Assembly: GCA_030830565.1 (NCBI GenBank)
Contig: JAURMR010000004.1
Coordinates: 1-64,000 of the forward strand
Reading direction: 5' to 3'
DNA: 64,000 nucleotides
Origin: Acidimicrobiales bacterium
Lineage (GTDB): Bacteria > Actinomycetota > Acidimicrobiia > Acidimicrobiales > Acidimicrobilacustridaceae
Shown: piece by piece, positions 43,311 to 51,983 of the stretch
Position numbering within the stretch: the stretch's first letter is position 1
Layout of the letters: each line of letters opens with the position of its first letter
Notes under the pieces: model-generated
Database searches by the model: none
Seen by the model: the letters and a program-made list of their open reading frames with translations, nothing else
What the model was told of the DNA's origin: nothing
Made by a program: the position numbers and the translations under genes

Positions 43311-43352
43311 AAAACAACGAGGGCCCCGGTTTCGACCGGGGCCCTCGTTCGT
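43311..43352. terminator. Bidirectional terminator between parB and trxA
   Basis: AACGAGGGCCCCGGT and its exact complement form a 15-bp stem with a TTCG tetraloop. An A-tract precedes and T-rich bases follow, so it can end transcription from both convergent genes. Confidence 0.9.
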
Positions 43353-43394
43353 TCCTGCGTTGGACTGTCGACAGAGGTCGACACACCTGACGTC

Positions 43395-43721
43395 CTAGAT
43401 GAACGGCTTGAAATCGTCAAGAAGCTGCGACTTGCCCTTGGCGCCAACGATGCGAGCAGCTTCCTGACCGTCTTTGAACACGATCATGGTCGGGATGCTC
43501 ATGACACCGAATCGGCGAGCAACGTCAGGGTTGTCATCGACATTGAGCTTGGCGATGGCCAGGCTGCCGGCTTGTTCTTGAGCGATTTCTTCAAGAATGG
43601 GGGCCACCATCTTGCACGGGCCGCACCATTCGGCCCAGAAGTCAACGACGACTGGCACAGAAGATGAGCCAATCTGCTCATCGAACGTGGCGTCGGTGTA
43701 GGTGGAGATGTTTTCGGACAT
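43395..43721 (-). CDS. trxA: Thioredoxin
   Basis: 108 residues from ATG 43721 (GAGGA upstream); the ORF track start is 41 codons too early. The active site is [16 protein letters not shown], with the cis-Pro in [11 protein letters not shown]. It reduces protein disulfides using electrons from TrxB, encoded 200 bp upstream. A perfect mycobacterial-type LexA box lies 60 bp before the start, suggesting DNA-damage induction. Confidence 0.96.
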   Translation of the reverse strand: MSENISTYTDATFDEQIGSSSVPVVVDFWAEWCGPCKMVAPILEEIAQEQAGSLAIAKLNVDDNPDVARRFGVMSIPTMIVFKDGQEAARIVGAKGKSQLLDDFKPFI

Positions 43722-43780
43722 GGTTCCTCGTTCACGTTGTGGCCGGTCGCTGCCGACCGAATGGATGAGATCTGTTTTGA

Positions 43781-43796
43781 TCGAACAGATGTTCGA
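43781..43796. promoter_or_regulatory. Putative LexA SOS box upstream of trxA
   Basis: TCGAACAGATGTTCGA is an exact fit to the mycobacterial SOS box TCGAAC-N4-GTTCGA. It lies 60 bp before trxA, within a 200-bp gap after trxB. A 7-bp inverted repeat ATCTGTT/AACAGAT (43770-43790) overlaps it. Confidence 0.65.
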
Positions 43797-43921
43797 AATC
43801 AAAGGGCGGCGCGCTTTGCACTTCAGATCTGGGCACCATCCCAAGGGATAGGGCTACGGATGACAACGCTACCGCGTGTCGGTTTGATTCCCGATCGGGA
43901 AGATCGTTGCAGTGACTGGGA

Positions 43922-44899
43922 TTAGTGAACGTTGGCTTCGAGCCAACGTTCACAGTCAATGGCCGCCATACAACCGGAACCGGCGGCGGTAATCGCCTGG
44001 CGATAGACGTGATCCTGCACGTCGCCGCACGCGAAGACACCCTCGATGTTGGTGAGAGAGCCGCTATGGGTGACGAGGTAGCCGTTTTCGTCCGTCGTGA
44101 GTTGTCCAGCGAACAAATCGGTGTTCGGACGATGACCGATAGCAACGAAGACGCCAGTGACGGCGAGTGGGCGTTCCTCGCCGGTGATCGTGTCGGTCAA
44201 CGTCACGCTTTCGACGGTTTGGTCTCCGTGAATTGCGCTCACTGTGGAGTTCCACGCGAAACGCATCTTCTCGTTGGCGAATGCACGGTCCTGCATGATC
44301 TTCGAGGCCCGCAGTTCGTCACGACGGTGAACGAGGGTGACTGTTTTGGCAAATTTCGTCAGAAAAAGCGCCTCTTCTATGGCCGAGTCGCCACCGCCAA
44401 CAACAGCGATGTCGTGATCGCGGAAGAAGAAACCGTCGCAGGTCGCGCAGGTTGAGAGACCGTGACCGAGAAGACGAGACTCTTCTTCAAGACCAAGCAT
44501 GAGTGAACGCGCACCGGTAGAAACGATGACCGAATGTGCGAGATGCGTTGGTTCGGGAGCCTCGGTGTCGCCGATCCAGACCTTGAAGGGACGGGCTGAC
44601 AGGTCGACCTTGCTTACTTTGCGGGTCACGATTTCGGTTCCAAAGCGCAGTGCTTGCTCACGAAACTTCATCATGAGCTCGGGGCCCATGATGCCGTCGG
44701 GCCATCCCGGAAAGTTCTCGACCTCGGTGGTGAGCATGAGTTGGCCACCGGGCTGATCGCTGGTCGATGACGGCTCCCCCTCGATCAACAGCGGAGCCAA
44801 ATTGGCTCGGGCGGTGTAGATCGCGCTGGTCAGGCCGGCAGGACCTGAACCGATGATGATGACGTTACGAATCTCAGGCACGGGAACTCCAGAACTCAA
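43922..44899 (-). CDS. trxB: Thioredoxin reductase
   Basis: 325 residues. FAD site IIIGSGPAGLTSAIYTARA, redox-active CATCDGFF near residue 150, NADPH site VVGGGDSAIEEALFL, and the second FAD motif GVFACGDVQDHVYRQAITAAGSG. It passes electrons from NADPH to thioredoxin. Gene order trxB then trxA, in the same direction, is conserved near the actinobacterial origin; here they are 200 bp apart. Confidence 0.97.
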   Translation of the reverse strand: MSSGVPVPEIRNVIIIGSGPAGLTSAIYTARANLAPLLIEGEPSSTSDQPGGQLMLTTEVENFPGWPDGIMGPELMMKFREQALRFGTEIVTRKVSKVDLSARPFKVWIGDTEAPEPTHLAHSVIVSTGARSLMLGLEEESRLLGHGLSTCATCDGFFFRDHDIAVVGGGDSAIEEALFLTKFAKTVTLVHRRDELRASKIMQDRAFANEKMRFAWNSTVSAIHGDQTVESVTLTDTITGEERPLAVTGVFVAIGHRPNTDLFAGQLTTDENGYLVTHSGSLTNIEGVFACGDVQDHVYRQAITAAGSGCMAAIDCERWLEANVH

Positions 44900-44953
44900 T
44901 GACCATTCGTGGTCATGTCAGGTGATGAGGGAGACAAAAGGTGTGACAACGAC

Positions 44954-45370
44954 TCAGCGCTTGGATGTCTTTCCGACAGCGGGTGCTGGCGCGGGTGCGT
45001 TGCGACGCCGAAACAACAGTGCTCCGACCACGGTGAACACCACACCAAGGATGAGATAGGGGAGCCACACACCAGAAGGAAGGGCTTCATCAAGCAGTCG
45101 GATGAGGCCGATAATGGCGAGCACTGCGATGGTGAGCGTGATTGTTCCGGCGAACACACCAAAAACCAAGCCCCGAGCGATTTTCATTATCGGGGTGGTG
45201 GTGCGGTCGCGGACGGTCTCGACCGCGTTGACGATCGCGTCGGCAGCCTGAGCCGGCCAGTCGCCCCCAATCATCGAAGACGCCGCACCGACCGAAGGAA
45301 TCGAACGCGGGGGCGTCGAAGAGGTAGGTCCCGTGCTGCCAGTTGTTGACGCGTCCGAGTCCGTGTCCAT
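44954..45370 (-). CDS. Small membrane protein, holin-superfamily-like
   Basis: 138 residues from ATG 45370. An acidic Ser/Thr-rich N-terminus, an amphipathic helix, then two membrane helices (GLVFGVFAGTITLTIAVLAIIGLI and YLILGVVFTVVGALLF) ending RRRNAPAPAPAVGKTSKR. The pattern resembles actinobacterial Holin-X-like proteins, but the match is by shape only. A TAGGAT -10 candidate ends 7 nt before the ATG. Confidence 0.62.
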   Translation of the reverse strand: MDTDSDASTTGSTGPTSSTPPRSIPSVGAASSMIGGDWPAQAADAIVNAVETVRDRTTTPIMKIARGLVFGVFAGTITLTIAVLAIIGLIRLLDEALPSGVWLPYLILGVVFTVVGALLFRRRNAPAPAPAVGKTSKR

Positions 45371-45377
45371 AGCTGCG

Positions 45378-45383
45378 ATCCTA
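45378..45383 (-). promoter_or_regulatory. Putative -10 of a leaderless promoter
   Basis: TAGGAT on the minus strand, 7 nt before ATG 45370, with no ribosome site. Confidence 0.45.
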
Positions 45384-45400
45384 CCCACGAAGCACCCGGA

Positions 45401-46906
45401 TTAGGAGGTGACAATCACGTCGGTGATGGTGACAAGCCAAGGAGGCGTGTCTTTCAGTTGCGTAATCCACAAAAGAACAGCGTTGCCTCTTGCTCGGTGC
45501 AGATCAAGCAGTACTGAACCTTGGATGTCGGTTGCTGACGCAACAACCGGTCCCCAACCGAGAAGGGTGGTCGGGGCACCCGTGGCGACGTAGGCCTCGA
45601 CTGACCATCCACGTGATGGTGAGTCGATCGCAACGGTGCCGACGATGTCTTCGGCGGTCAGGTCAATTACCAAACCAATACCTGCCTTGAGATTTCCGAA
45701 TGTGCGCGACGAGTAGACCTCGGTCGACCATGACGTGAGCGAATCAGCGTCAACCGCATTCATTGCCGCCGATTCATTTTCGAAACCGGTTTTGTCCGTT
45801 GGATCGAACGAATGCGCCGTTGAGATTGCAAGTTGTCGCGGCGTCGTTGTCGTTGTTGATGCAGGTTGATTGGAAAGAAATGTTCGAGCGGCGTCAGTGT
45901 TTGCGACAAGAAGCGCGATGAGTAACAGCACCCCGACAACCACGAGAGTCACAACGATTCCCGATTTTCCCCGTTTGGCTCGCGGTGCTGGCACTGAACT
46001 GTTGGTGGGCTCGGGCGGAGCGGTGGGGTCGGCGAGTACGTCAAGTCGGGTGGAAAGCAGCGCGGCGCGCATGTCGTTCGCCGACGCGAACCGGTCGCCA
46101 GGCGCACGGGACATCGCGCGCATGACCGTTGACTCGAGGTCGACGGGAATCTCAGTAAGAACAAGAGAAGGTCGTGTTGGATCGCGATGCATGCGAGCAA
46201 GCGCGAGTGCAGCAGGCGTTTCCGCGCGGAACGGTGCGTCACCGCAAACGGCTTCGTAGAGAACGGCACCGAGCGCGTAAAGATCGGTTCGCCCATCGAC
46301 GGGACCACCCTCAACCTGTTCGGGAGCGAGGTACTTCACGGTGCCGAGTACCTGCGCCGTTCGTGTGAGGTCTGGTTCGTCGAGAACCTTTGCGATACCG
46401 AAGTCGGTCACCAACACTCGACCATCGTCGGACAAAAGAATGTTTGCGGGCTTGATGTCGCGGTGAATGACTCCGGACTTATGCGCAATAGCAAGGGCTC
46501 CTGCCACTTCTGCACCGATGTGTACGACTTCGATCGGATCAAGTGCTCCGCGCTCGTCGAGGAAGTCACGCAAGGTTCGGCCGCGAACAAGTTCCATGAC
46601 GATCGCGTCGCAACCATCGAGGTCGACGGTGTCATAAATCGCAACAATTGATGGGTCTACAAGCCTCGCGGCAGCGATTGCTTCGATGTGAAAGCGCTGT
46701 CGGACGACGGGGTCATTGGCGAATTGTGGGTGAAGAATCTTGACTGCAACCGCGCGACCAAGCACGAGGTCCTCGGCTTCCCACACTTCGGCCATACCGC
46801 CAACAGCCAACTGCTGACGAAGTTGATAGCGCTGCGCGAGTACACGTCCGGAGAGCGTGCGACCACTTTGGTTCACGGGTGGTAACCCGTTGTCGTCCGC
46901 GTTCAC
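45401..46906 (-). CDS. Ser/Thr protein kinase with extracellular C-terminal domain
   Basis: 501 residues from GTG 46906. The kinase domain has a Gly loop LAVGGMAEVWEA, the Lys in AVAVKIL near residue 56, the catalytic loop VIHRDIKPANILL, VTDFGIAK, and GTVKYLAPEQ. All catalytic residues are present, so it should be active, although the first Gly of the loop is Ala. A membrane helix (SGIVVTLVVVGVLLLIALLVA) follows, then a beta-rich outer domain (SLTSWSTEVYSS..., DSPSRGWSVEAYV) like the discoidin-type tail of mycobacterial MviN. It lies where MviN is expected. Confidence 0.85.
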   Translation of the reverse strand: MNADDNGLPPVNQSGRTLSGRVLAQRYQLRQQLAVGGMAEVWEAEDLVLGRAVAVKILHPQFANDPVVRQRFHIEAIAAARLVDPSIVAIYDTVDLDGCDAIVMELVRGRTLRDFLDERGALDPIEVVHIGAEVAGALAIAHKSGVIHRDIKPANILLSDDGRVLVTDFGIAKVLDEPDLTRTAQVLGTVKYLAPEQVEGGPVDGRTDLYALGAVLYEAVCGDAPFRAETPAALALARMHRDPTRPSLVLTEIPVDLESTVMRAMSRAPGDRFASANDMRAALLSTRLDVLADPTAPPEPTNSSVPAPRAKRGKSGIVVTLVVVGVLLLIALLVANTDAARTFLSNQPASTTTTTPRQLAISTAHSFDPTDKTGFENESAAMNAVDADSLTSWSTEVYSSRTFGNLKAGIGLVIDLTAEDIVGTVAIDSPSRGWSVEAYVATGAPTTLLGWGPVVASATDIQGSVLLDLHRARGNAVLLWITQLKDTPPWLVTITDVIVTS

Positions 46907-46928
46907 GCGGTAGCAGGATGGAGTTCGA

Positions 46929-47768
46929 TCACGGACGCAGGTAGCACATGCCGATGACGCCCGGACCGCCATGGGTTCCGATGACGGCACCGATCTTCCC
47001 CAAACGAATCTGATCTCGTGGATAACGCTCGGAGATCATGTCGAGGAATGCATCGATATCGGGAGCTTCACCGTGAAGGATCGAAAGCTTCTCGACGGTT
47101 CCTTCGGTGAAGAGTTGATCGCGCATCCACTCAAGCGCGCGCTTGCGGGTGCGCTGCTTTCCCGCTTCTTCCACTGCGCCATCGCCGATGTGGATGATTG
47201 GTTTCACAGACAACATTGAGCCGAGAAGCGCCTTCGCGCTGCCGATGCGGCCACCCTTCTTGAGGTTCTCAAGGGTGTCGAGCGCGCCGTAAATCTCGGT
47301 GCGCGCAATCATTGACTCGACGAGTGCAACAACGGCGTCGGCATCGGCCCCATTGCGTGCTGCGGCTGCGGCTTCAAGCACCATGGTGCCGAGTCCGCCG
47401 GTGAGTGATCGACTGTCGATCACGCGAACATCGATGTCGCCAGCGACGGCGGTCGCAGCGTTTCGTGCCGATTGCACGGTCGCAGAGAGTTCGCCGGAGA
47501 GGTTGATGCACACCACTGCGCTCGCTCCGACTGCAGCGGCGCCGCGGAAGGCTTGCTCGAAACGACCGGGCGAAGGTGCAGCGGTTTCGGGAAGGAGCCC
47601 CGTGCTCGCCATCTTGTCGTAGAAGGCCTCGACACTCAGCTCTTCGCGGTCGATGAATTCCTCGTCGCCAAAGCGAATGCTCAGTGGAACAACACCGATG
47701 CCGTTCGTGGTCGTTTCTGCTTCAGATAAATCGCACGAACTATCGGTGACGATGTGGACGCCGGTCAT
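46929..47768 (-). CDS. DegV family fatty-acid-binding protein
   Basis: 279 residues. The N-terminal VHIVTDSSCDLSEAE, then DREELSVEAFYDKMAST and TAAPSPGRFEQAF are diagnostic of DegV, and the C-terminal domain has LSILHGEAPDIDAF and AVIGTHGGPGVIGMCYL. DegV proteins (FakB) bind a single fatty acid and present it to a kinase FakA, but no fakA is in the window. It lies 22 bp before the Ser/Thr kinase, so they may be cotranscribed. Confidence 0.9.
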   Translation of the reverse strand: MTGVHIVTDSSCDLSEAETTTNGIGVVPLSIRFGDEEFIDREELSVEAFYDKMASTGLLPETAAPSPGRFEQAFRGAAAVGASAVVCINLSGELSATVQSARNAATAVAGDIDVRVIDSRSLTGGLGTMVLEAAAAARNGADADAVVALVESMIARTEIYGALDTLENLKKGGRIGSAKALLGSMLSVKPIIHIGDGAVEEAGKQRTRKRALEWMRDQLFTEGTVEKLSILHGEAPDIDAFLDMISERYPRDQIRLGKIGAVIGTHGGPGVIGMCYLRP

Positions 47769-47804
47769 GGTGCTCCTGTCGGATCAGTGACGGGAAGACG
47801 CTAG

Positions 47805-49799
47805 TCATCCACCCGAGGTTGGTGATGGTTCGTCGGCAGCGACGAGGGCGCGGGCTCGGCGAGTGTGCCGGAAGTGGCGACCCCACCACACCAGAAGGAA
47901 GAGGCCGGCGAGGATGGAAACGAACAATCCGAACCCAGAAATGGCCGTGGAGCGCACATCGATACGGCTGCTTGCGACAAGGAGACCTCCGCCAGAGGAC
48001 GCGATTTCCACATCAAGAGGGAAGGCACCCGATGCGCGGGTCGTGACTGCAATGTCGGTTCGTGTCGTACTTGATGGGGAAAGAACGATTTCGTAGGTCG
48101 TGCCTTCGGGGAATTCGAGTTTCGGACTACTCACGGTGATCTGCACCAAGGCCTCGACGGGCAGCGTGTTGGTGATGACGAGAGGGATCTTGCCGCTGCT
48201 TGAGGTCAGCGTGACCTTTTGAGAGGTCGGCAAACTGATGGCCGAGGTCAGAGAATCAAGTTGCGCATCTGCGTTCGAGAGGATGGCTTCCCGGTCACCG
48301 AGAGTCAGTGTTGTCTCGGCGGAGGCAAGCACGGTTCGTTCGATGGGGGCGATGAGCTCGTTGCCTTCGGGAAGAAGTGAGCGCAGGCCTAACAGGTTCC
48401 ATTGCGCCTGTTCGAGCAGCGTTCCATAGGTACCGAGTTCGGTTGGCTCGTTGCTAGTCCAGTCGCGAACGATTGGCTTTTGCGATGCAGTTGCAATGCC
48501 TGTGCGAGTGAAGACTTCATCAAGGGTGACTGGTTGAATCACGCTGTTGCCGAGAGAACCGCTTGGTGCGCCCGTTGCTGTCGAAAGGCCAGTGAGAAAT
48601 TCGGTGAAGGCGGCTGTGTCCGTGGCCGCAGGAATCGTGACGGCAACACCCCGATTGGCGCCAGGTTGCTCCTCGTGAAGCATCATCAACTCCGCAAGCG
48701 CGTGGTGAGCGCCGAGGATGGGATCACTGGTCATCACAAAGCGCGACGACGTGGTGTCGTCGTTTGCCATTGCGGCAAAAGAAGTTCCGCTTTCGCCTTC
48801 GATGAGGAATCGGTTTGTGAGAACGGAGGATTCGTCCGTCACGATCGAGGATCGCAATTGGGAAGACTGGAGAACCACTGACCGGGTTCCCATTTTCGCT
48901 AACTGATCGAGTGCAGCGGGACTCACCGAAGGGTCAAGAACCATCGTTTCGTGATCGGGAGCGGCTTCGAACGCTGCCGCCAAAATTGCGTCGGCAGCCG
49001 TGTACTCCTGTTCAATCAACGAGCCACGACCGCCGGCCATCAACGATCCAGAATCAATCGGTACATACGGTCGACTGAGTGTTTGGCGAAATTGGCTGTT
49101 GGGGCGAGCGGAGGAATTGCCTGCATCGGCGAGTGCTTGAACAACAAATGGCGTCGCAGCAAGGGTGAGGGGCGTTGTTGCAAAACTGCTCATGATGCGG
49201 AACTGGTCGTTGGCTCGCAGGATTTCAGCAGCTGAGAGCTCGGGAGATCCGTCAGGACTCACGTTGAGCGGTGCATCGACGACAACTGTTATGGCAAGCG
49301 CAAGTGGAGCGGTCGGTGTCGTGACGGACGGCAAGCGCAGAAGATGAGTGACGATGCTGTCGAGTCGAGACCCGTTCGCTGCGGTGGCCTCTATAAGCAC
49401 CGGATACACGCCGCTTGTGCTCAGAACGGTGCCACCTTCCGGTGCCGGCCATTGATCGTTGATGGGAAGAGGGAGCGTTGTTGAAGCGCTGTTGGCAGTG
49501 ATCGCCGTCGAAGGTGTTGAGAACAGTGCGCTTCCAAGTTGTTCGCCCGCGATGGTTCGATCGAGACGGCTGCGACTGGTGATGGCGTTGTAGATGACGA
49601 GGTTGAGCTTTGAGTTCGCAGGTAAATCGCCGGTTGCAACTTCAACAGTGAACGTCCCGTTTGGTCCGACAAATGCGGTTTGACGCACGAGCGAGAGTTG
49701 ATGCGTTGCCACATTCGTTGCCTGTGCAGTCGCGTCGTCGGGGCAAAGCACGACGAGTAGCGCGAGAACGCCCACAAGCGAAAGTAGGCGGCGCATCAT
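47805..49799 (-). CDS. DUF6049 family exported membrane-anchored protein
   Basis: 664 residues. A signal peptide (LLSLVGVLALLVVLCPDDATAQA) is followed by a long extracellular region with beta-sandwich character, and one C-terminal helix (FGLFVSILAGLFLLVWWG) with a basic cytoplasmic tail. Position between pcnA and trxB matches mycobacterial Rv3909, the DUF6049 member. Function is unknown to me; the neighbourhood suggests envelope biogenesis. It overlaps the GNAT gene by 4 bp. Confidence 0.75.
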   Translation of the reverse strand: MMRRLLSLVGVLALLVVLCPDDATAQATNVATHQLSLVRQTAFVGPNGTFTVEVATGDLPANSKLNLVIYNAITSRSRLDRTIAGEQLGSALFSTPSTAITANSASTTLPLPINDQWPAPEGGTVLSTSGVYPVLIEATAANGSRLDSIVTHLLRLPSVTTPTAPLALAITVVVDAPLNVSPDGSPELSAAEILRANDQFRIMSSFATTPLTLAATPFVVQALADAGNSSARPNSQFRQTLSRPYVPIDSGSLMAGGRGSLIEQEYTAADAILAAAFEAAPDHETMVLDPSVSPAALDQLAKMGTRSVVLQSSQLRSSIVTDESSVLTNRFLIEGESGTSFAAMANDDTTSSRFVMTSDPILGAHHALAELMMLHEEQPGANRGVAVTIPAATDTAAFTEFLTGLSTATGAPSGSLGNSVIQPVTLDEVFTRTGIATASQKPIVRDWTSNEPTELGTYGTLLEQAQWNLLGLRSLLPEGNELIAPIERTVLASAETTLTLGDREAILSNADAQLDSLTSAISLPTSQKVTLTSSSGKIPLVITNTLPVEALVQITVSSPKLEFPEGTTYEIVLSPSSTTRTDIAVTTRASGAFPLDVEIASSGGGLLVASSRIDVRSTAISGFGLFVSILAGLFLLVWWGRHFRHTRRARALVAADEPSPTSGG

Positions 49800-50518
49800 G
49801 CGTTTGAACCTTCACGGAACGTGTACTCCAAGACGGCTAATCCCGTTGGTTCATCGGTAAAACCGAGATGGCGATACAACGAGTGTGCCCGCTGATTGAT
49901 CTCTTGCGTGTTCACAAGCACCGATTCGCAGCCACGACGTCGACACCAACTGAGGGCATCGCCAACAAGAGCGGTTCCAATTCCACGACCGTGAAACTCT
50001 GGGTGGACGGCGAGACGTTGGAGGTACCCAAGGCGTCGAGCAACACCGGCAACGTGGTAGCCAACGACGCGGGAATTCACACACGCGACGCGGAATCTTG
50101 AACGGGGTGTTGCGTGGCGTGCGTCGAGGAGGCCATCGAGGTCGAAACGCCAGAAGCCATCGAACGCGAGGCCGTCAAGAGCCAAGACAGCCTCGAGATC
50201 GCGGGTTTTCCCTCGGCGAATCTGTGTGTTCGGTGCTGTGGAGCCGGGGAGATCAAAGAGGTCATGCCGAAGTAGGTGCAACCGTTCGTGAACCGAAAAT
50301 CCTGAGTCGAGAAACACTTGTTGTTCGGGAAAGGTCAGGGCGGGAGTCAGGACGGCTCGGTACCCGTGTGCGGCGATCGAGACGAGCGCTTGGCGCAGGC
50401 CGGCGGGCGAAGGCGGTGCGCCCGGCGTGGGACTGAGCAGCGCCAGCGAAGGGTCGCCCCTCCAAGGGCCGATCCTCATGCGGTCGGCGAGTCCGGTGAT
50501 GGTGTCAGTGCGTCGCAT
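49796..50518 (-). CDS. GNAT family N-acetyltransferase
   Basis: 240 residues. The C-terminal half carries the acetyl-CoA site AVHPEFHGRGIGTALVGDAL and VLVNTQEINQRAHSLYRHLGF, a classic GNAT end. The N-terminal half is a second, degenerate GNAT-like repeat (VSIAAHGYRAVLTPALTFPEQQVFLDSGF). Substrate unknown. It occupies the place of the Nudix gene next to mycobacterial pcnA. A TAGGCT hexamer at 50531-50536 lies 12 nt before the ATG. Coupled to DUF6049 by ATGA. Confidence 0.8.
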   Translation of the reverse strand: MRRTDTITGLADRMRIGPWRGDPSLALLSPTPGAPPSPAGLRQALVSIAAHGYRAVLTPALTFPEQQVFLDSGFSVHERLHLLRHDLFDLPGSTAPNTQIRRGKTRDLEAVLALDGLAFDGFWRFDLDGLLDARHATPRSRFRVACVNSRVVGYHVAGVARRLGYLQRLAVHPEFHGRGIGTALVGDALSWCRRRGCESVLVNTQEINQRAHSLYRHLGFTDEPTGLAVLEYTFREGSNA

Positions 50519-50569
50519 GGCCTTGGCGTGAGCCTAGGACCGATGGCCAGTGCACTGAGATTGCCCCGG

Positions 50570-50575
50570 TAGCCT
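50570..50575 (+). promoter_or_regulatory. Putative -10 of a leaderless pcnA promoter
   Basis: TAGCCT, 7 nt before GTG 50583, no ribosome site. It faces the TAGGCT of the divergent GNAT gene 34 bp away. Confidence 0.45.
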
Positions 50576-50582
50576 CCGCCCG

Positions 50583-51965
50583 GTGATTCCCGACCGTCTC
50601 CGCCCCGTTCTTGAGCGAACCGCTCCGTTGGCTGAACGCTTCGCCGCGTCGGGATTCAAGCTCTATCTGGTGGGTGGAGTGGTCCGTGACCTCCTGCTCG
50701 GACGGGATATGAGCGATGGCCGTGATATCGACATGACGACCGATGCGCTCCCGGCCGACACCAAACGGTTGGTCAAGGGCTGGGCCGATTCGGTCTGGAC
50801 GCAGGGTGAGCGATTCGGGACGATCGGCTGTCAGAACGATGGCTGGACCTTCGAAATCACCACACACCGAGCCGAGGCCTACGACCCTGAGTCGCGAAAG
50901 CCCGAGGTCATGTTCTCCGACGTGATCGAGGCCGATCTGTCTCGACGCGATTTCACGGTCAACGCCATGGCGTTGTCGTTGCCAGACCCGGAGCTCATCG
51001 ATCCGTTTGGTGGCGCTGAAGATCTGGCCGCCGGCCGACTGCGCACACCGCTCTCGCCCGAAGAATCGTTCTCTGACGACCCGCTGCGCATGCTTCGTGC
51101 TGCGCGATTTCTTGCGGGGTATGGCCTGACTCCCGATGACGACCTGCTCGCGGCAGCAACATCAATGTGCGAACGGTTGTCGATTGTTTCGGCCGAACGC
51201 ATTCGTGACGAGTTCGACAAGTTGATGGTCGTTGACGACCCAACACCTGGTTTGTGGTTCCTTGCTGACACTGGATTGATGGATCAGTTCCTTCCCGAGT
51301 TCTCGCGAATGCGTCTCGAACAGGATCCAATTCATCGACATAAGGATGTGCTGACGCACACGATCGCGGTCATCGGAAAGACGAGCACGAATCGACTCGT
51401 TCGCTTATCGGCTCTGTACCACGACGTTGGGAAGCCGAAAACACGCGCAATTGGCGATGCCGGTGTGTCGTTCCATCACCACGAAGTCGTAGGCGCGCGC
51501 ATGACACGTGAACGAATGAAGGCGCTGAAGTACTCAAGCGACGACGTTGAAGCCGTAAGCCGTTTGGTATTTCTTCACTTGCGTTTTCATACCTACAAAA
51601 TGGGATGGACTGATTCTGCTGTTCGTCGTTTTGTGCGCGATGCGGGCGATCTTCTTCCCGAACTCATCGAACTCACTCGTTGCGACTGCACGACGCGCAA
51701 TGAACGTAAAGCACAAGAACTTGCGAAACGAATGGACGAGCTCGAAGAGCGCATTGATGATCTTCTTGCGCGCGAGGAACTCGCATCGATGCGTCCCGAC
51801 CTTGATGGCAATGCCGTCATGACCTATCTCGGCCTTACGCCTGGCCGTGATGTTGGCGACGCGCTCGATTTCCTTTTGGAACTTCGTTTAGAAGAAGGAC
51901 CGTTGGGTGAGGACGAAGCGAAACGTCGCCTCGATGCCTGGTGGGCCGAACGTCAGTCGAAATAA
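50583..51965 (+). CDS. pcnA: CCA tRNA nucleotidyltransferase
   Basis: 460 residues. The nucleotidyltransferase head has LYLVGGVVRDLLLGRDMSDGRDIDMTTDA with the two catalytic Asp, then ERFGTIG and SRRDFTVNAMAL. The middle RNA-binding helices include DPLRMLRAARF, and an HD domain (LSALYHDVGKPKTR, HHHEVVGA) follows. It adds or repairs the tRNA 3' CCA, which the tRNA-Ile in this window needs since CCA is not encoded. GTG start fits a leaderless transcript. Confidence 0.94.
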   Translation: MIPDRLRPVLERTAPLAERFAASGFKLYLVGGVVRDLLLGRDMSDGRDIDMTTDALPADTKRLVKGWADSVWTQGERFGTIGCQNDGWTFEITTHRAEAYDPESRKPEVMFSDVIEADLSRRDFTVNAMALSLPDPELIDPFGGAEDLAAGRLRTPLSPEESFSDDPLRMLRAARFLAGYGLTPDDDLLAAATSMCERLSIVSAERIRDEFDKLMVVDDPTPGLWFLADTGLMDQFLPEFSRMRLEQDPIHRHKDVLTHTIAVIGKTSTNRLVRLSALYHDVGKPKTRAIGDAGVSFHHHEVVGARMTRERMKALKYSSDDVEAVSRLVFLHLRFHTYKMGWTDSAVRRFVRDAGDLLPELIELTRCDCTTRNERKAQELAKRMDELEERIDDLLAREELASMRPDLDGNAVMTYLGLTPGRDVGDALDFLLELRLEEGPLGEDEAKRRLDAWWAERQSK

Positions 51966-51983
51966 GTGCAAGAACTGTTTGCT

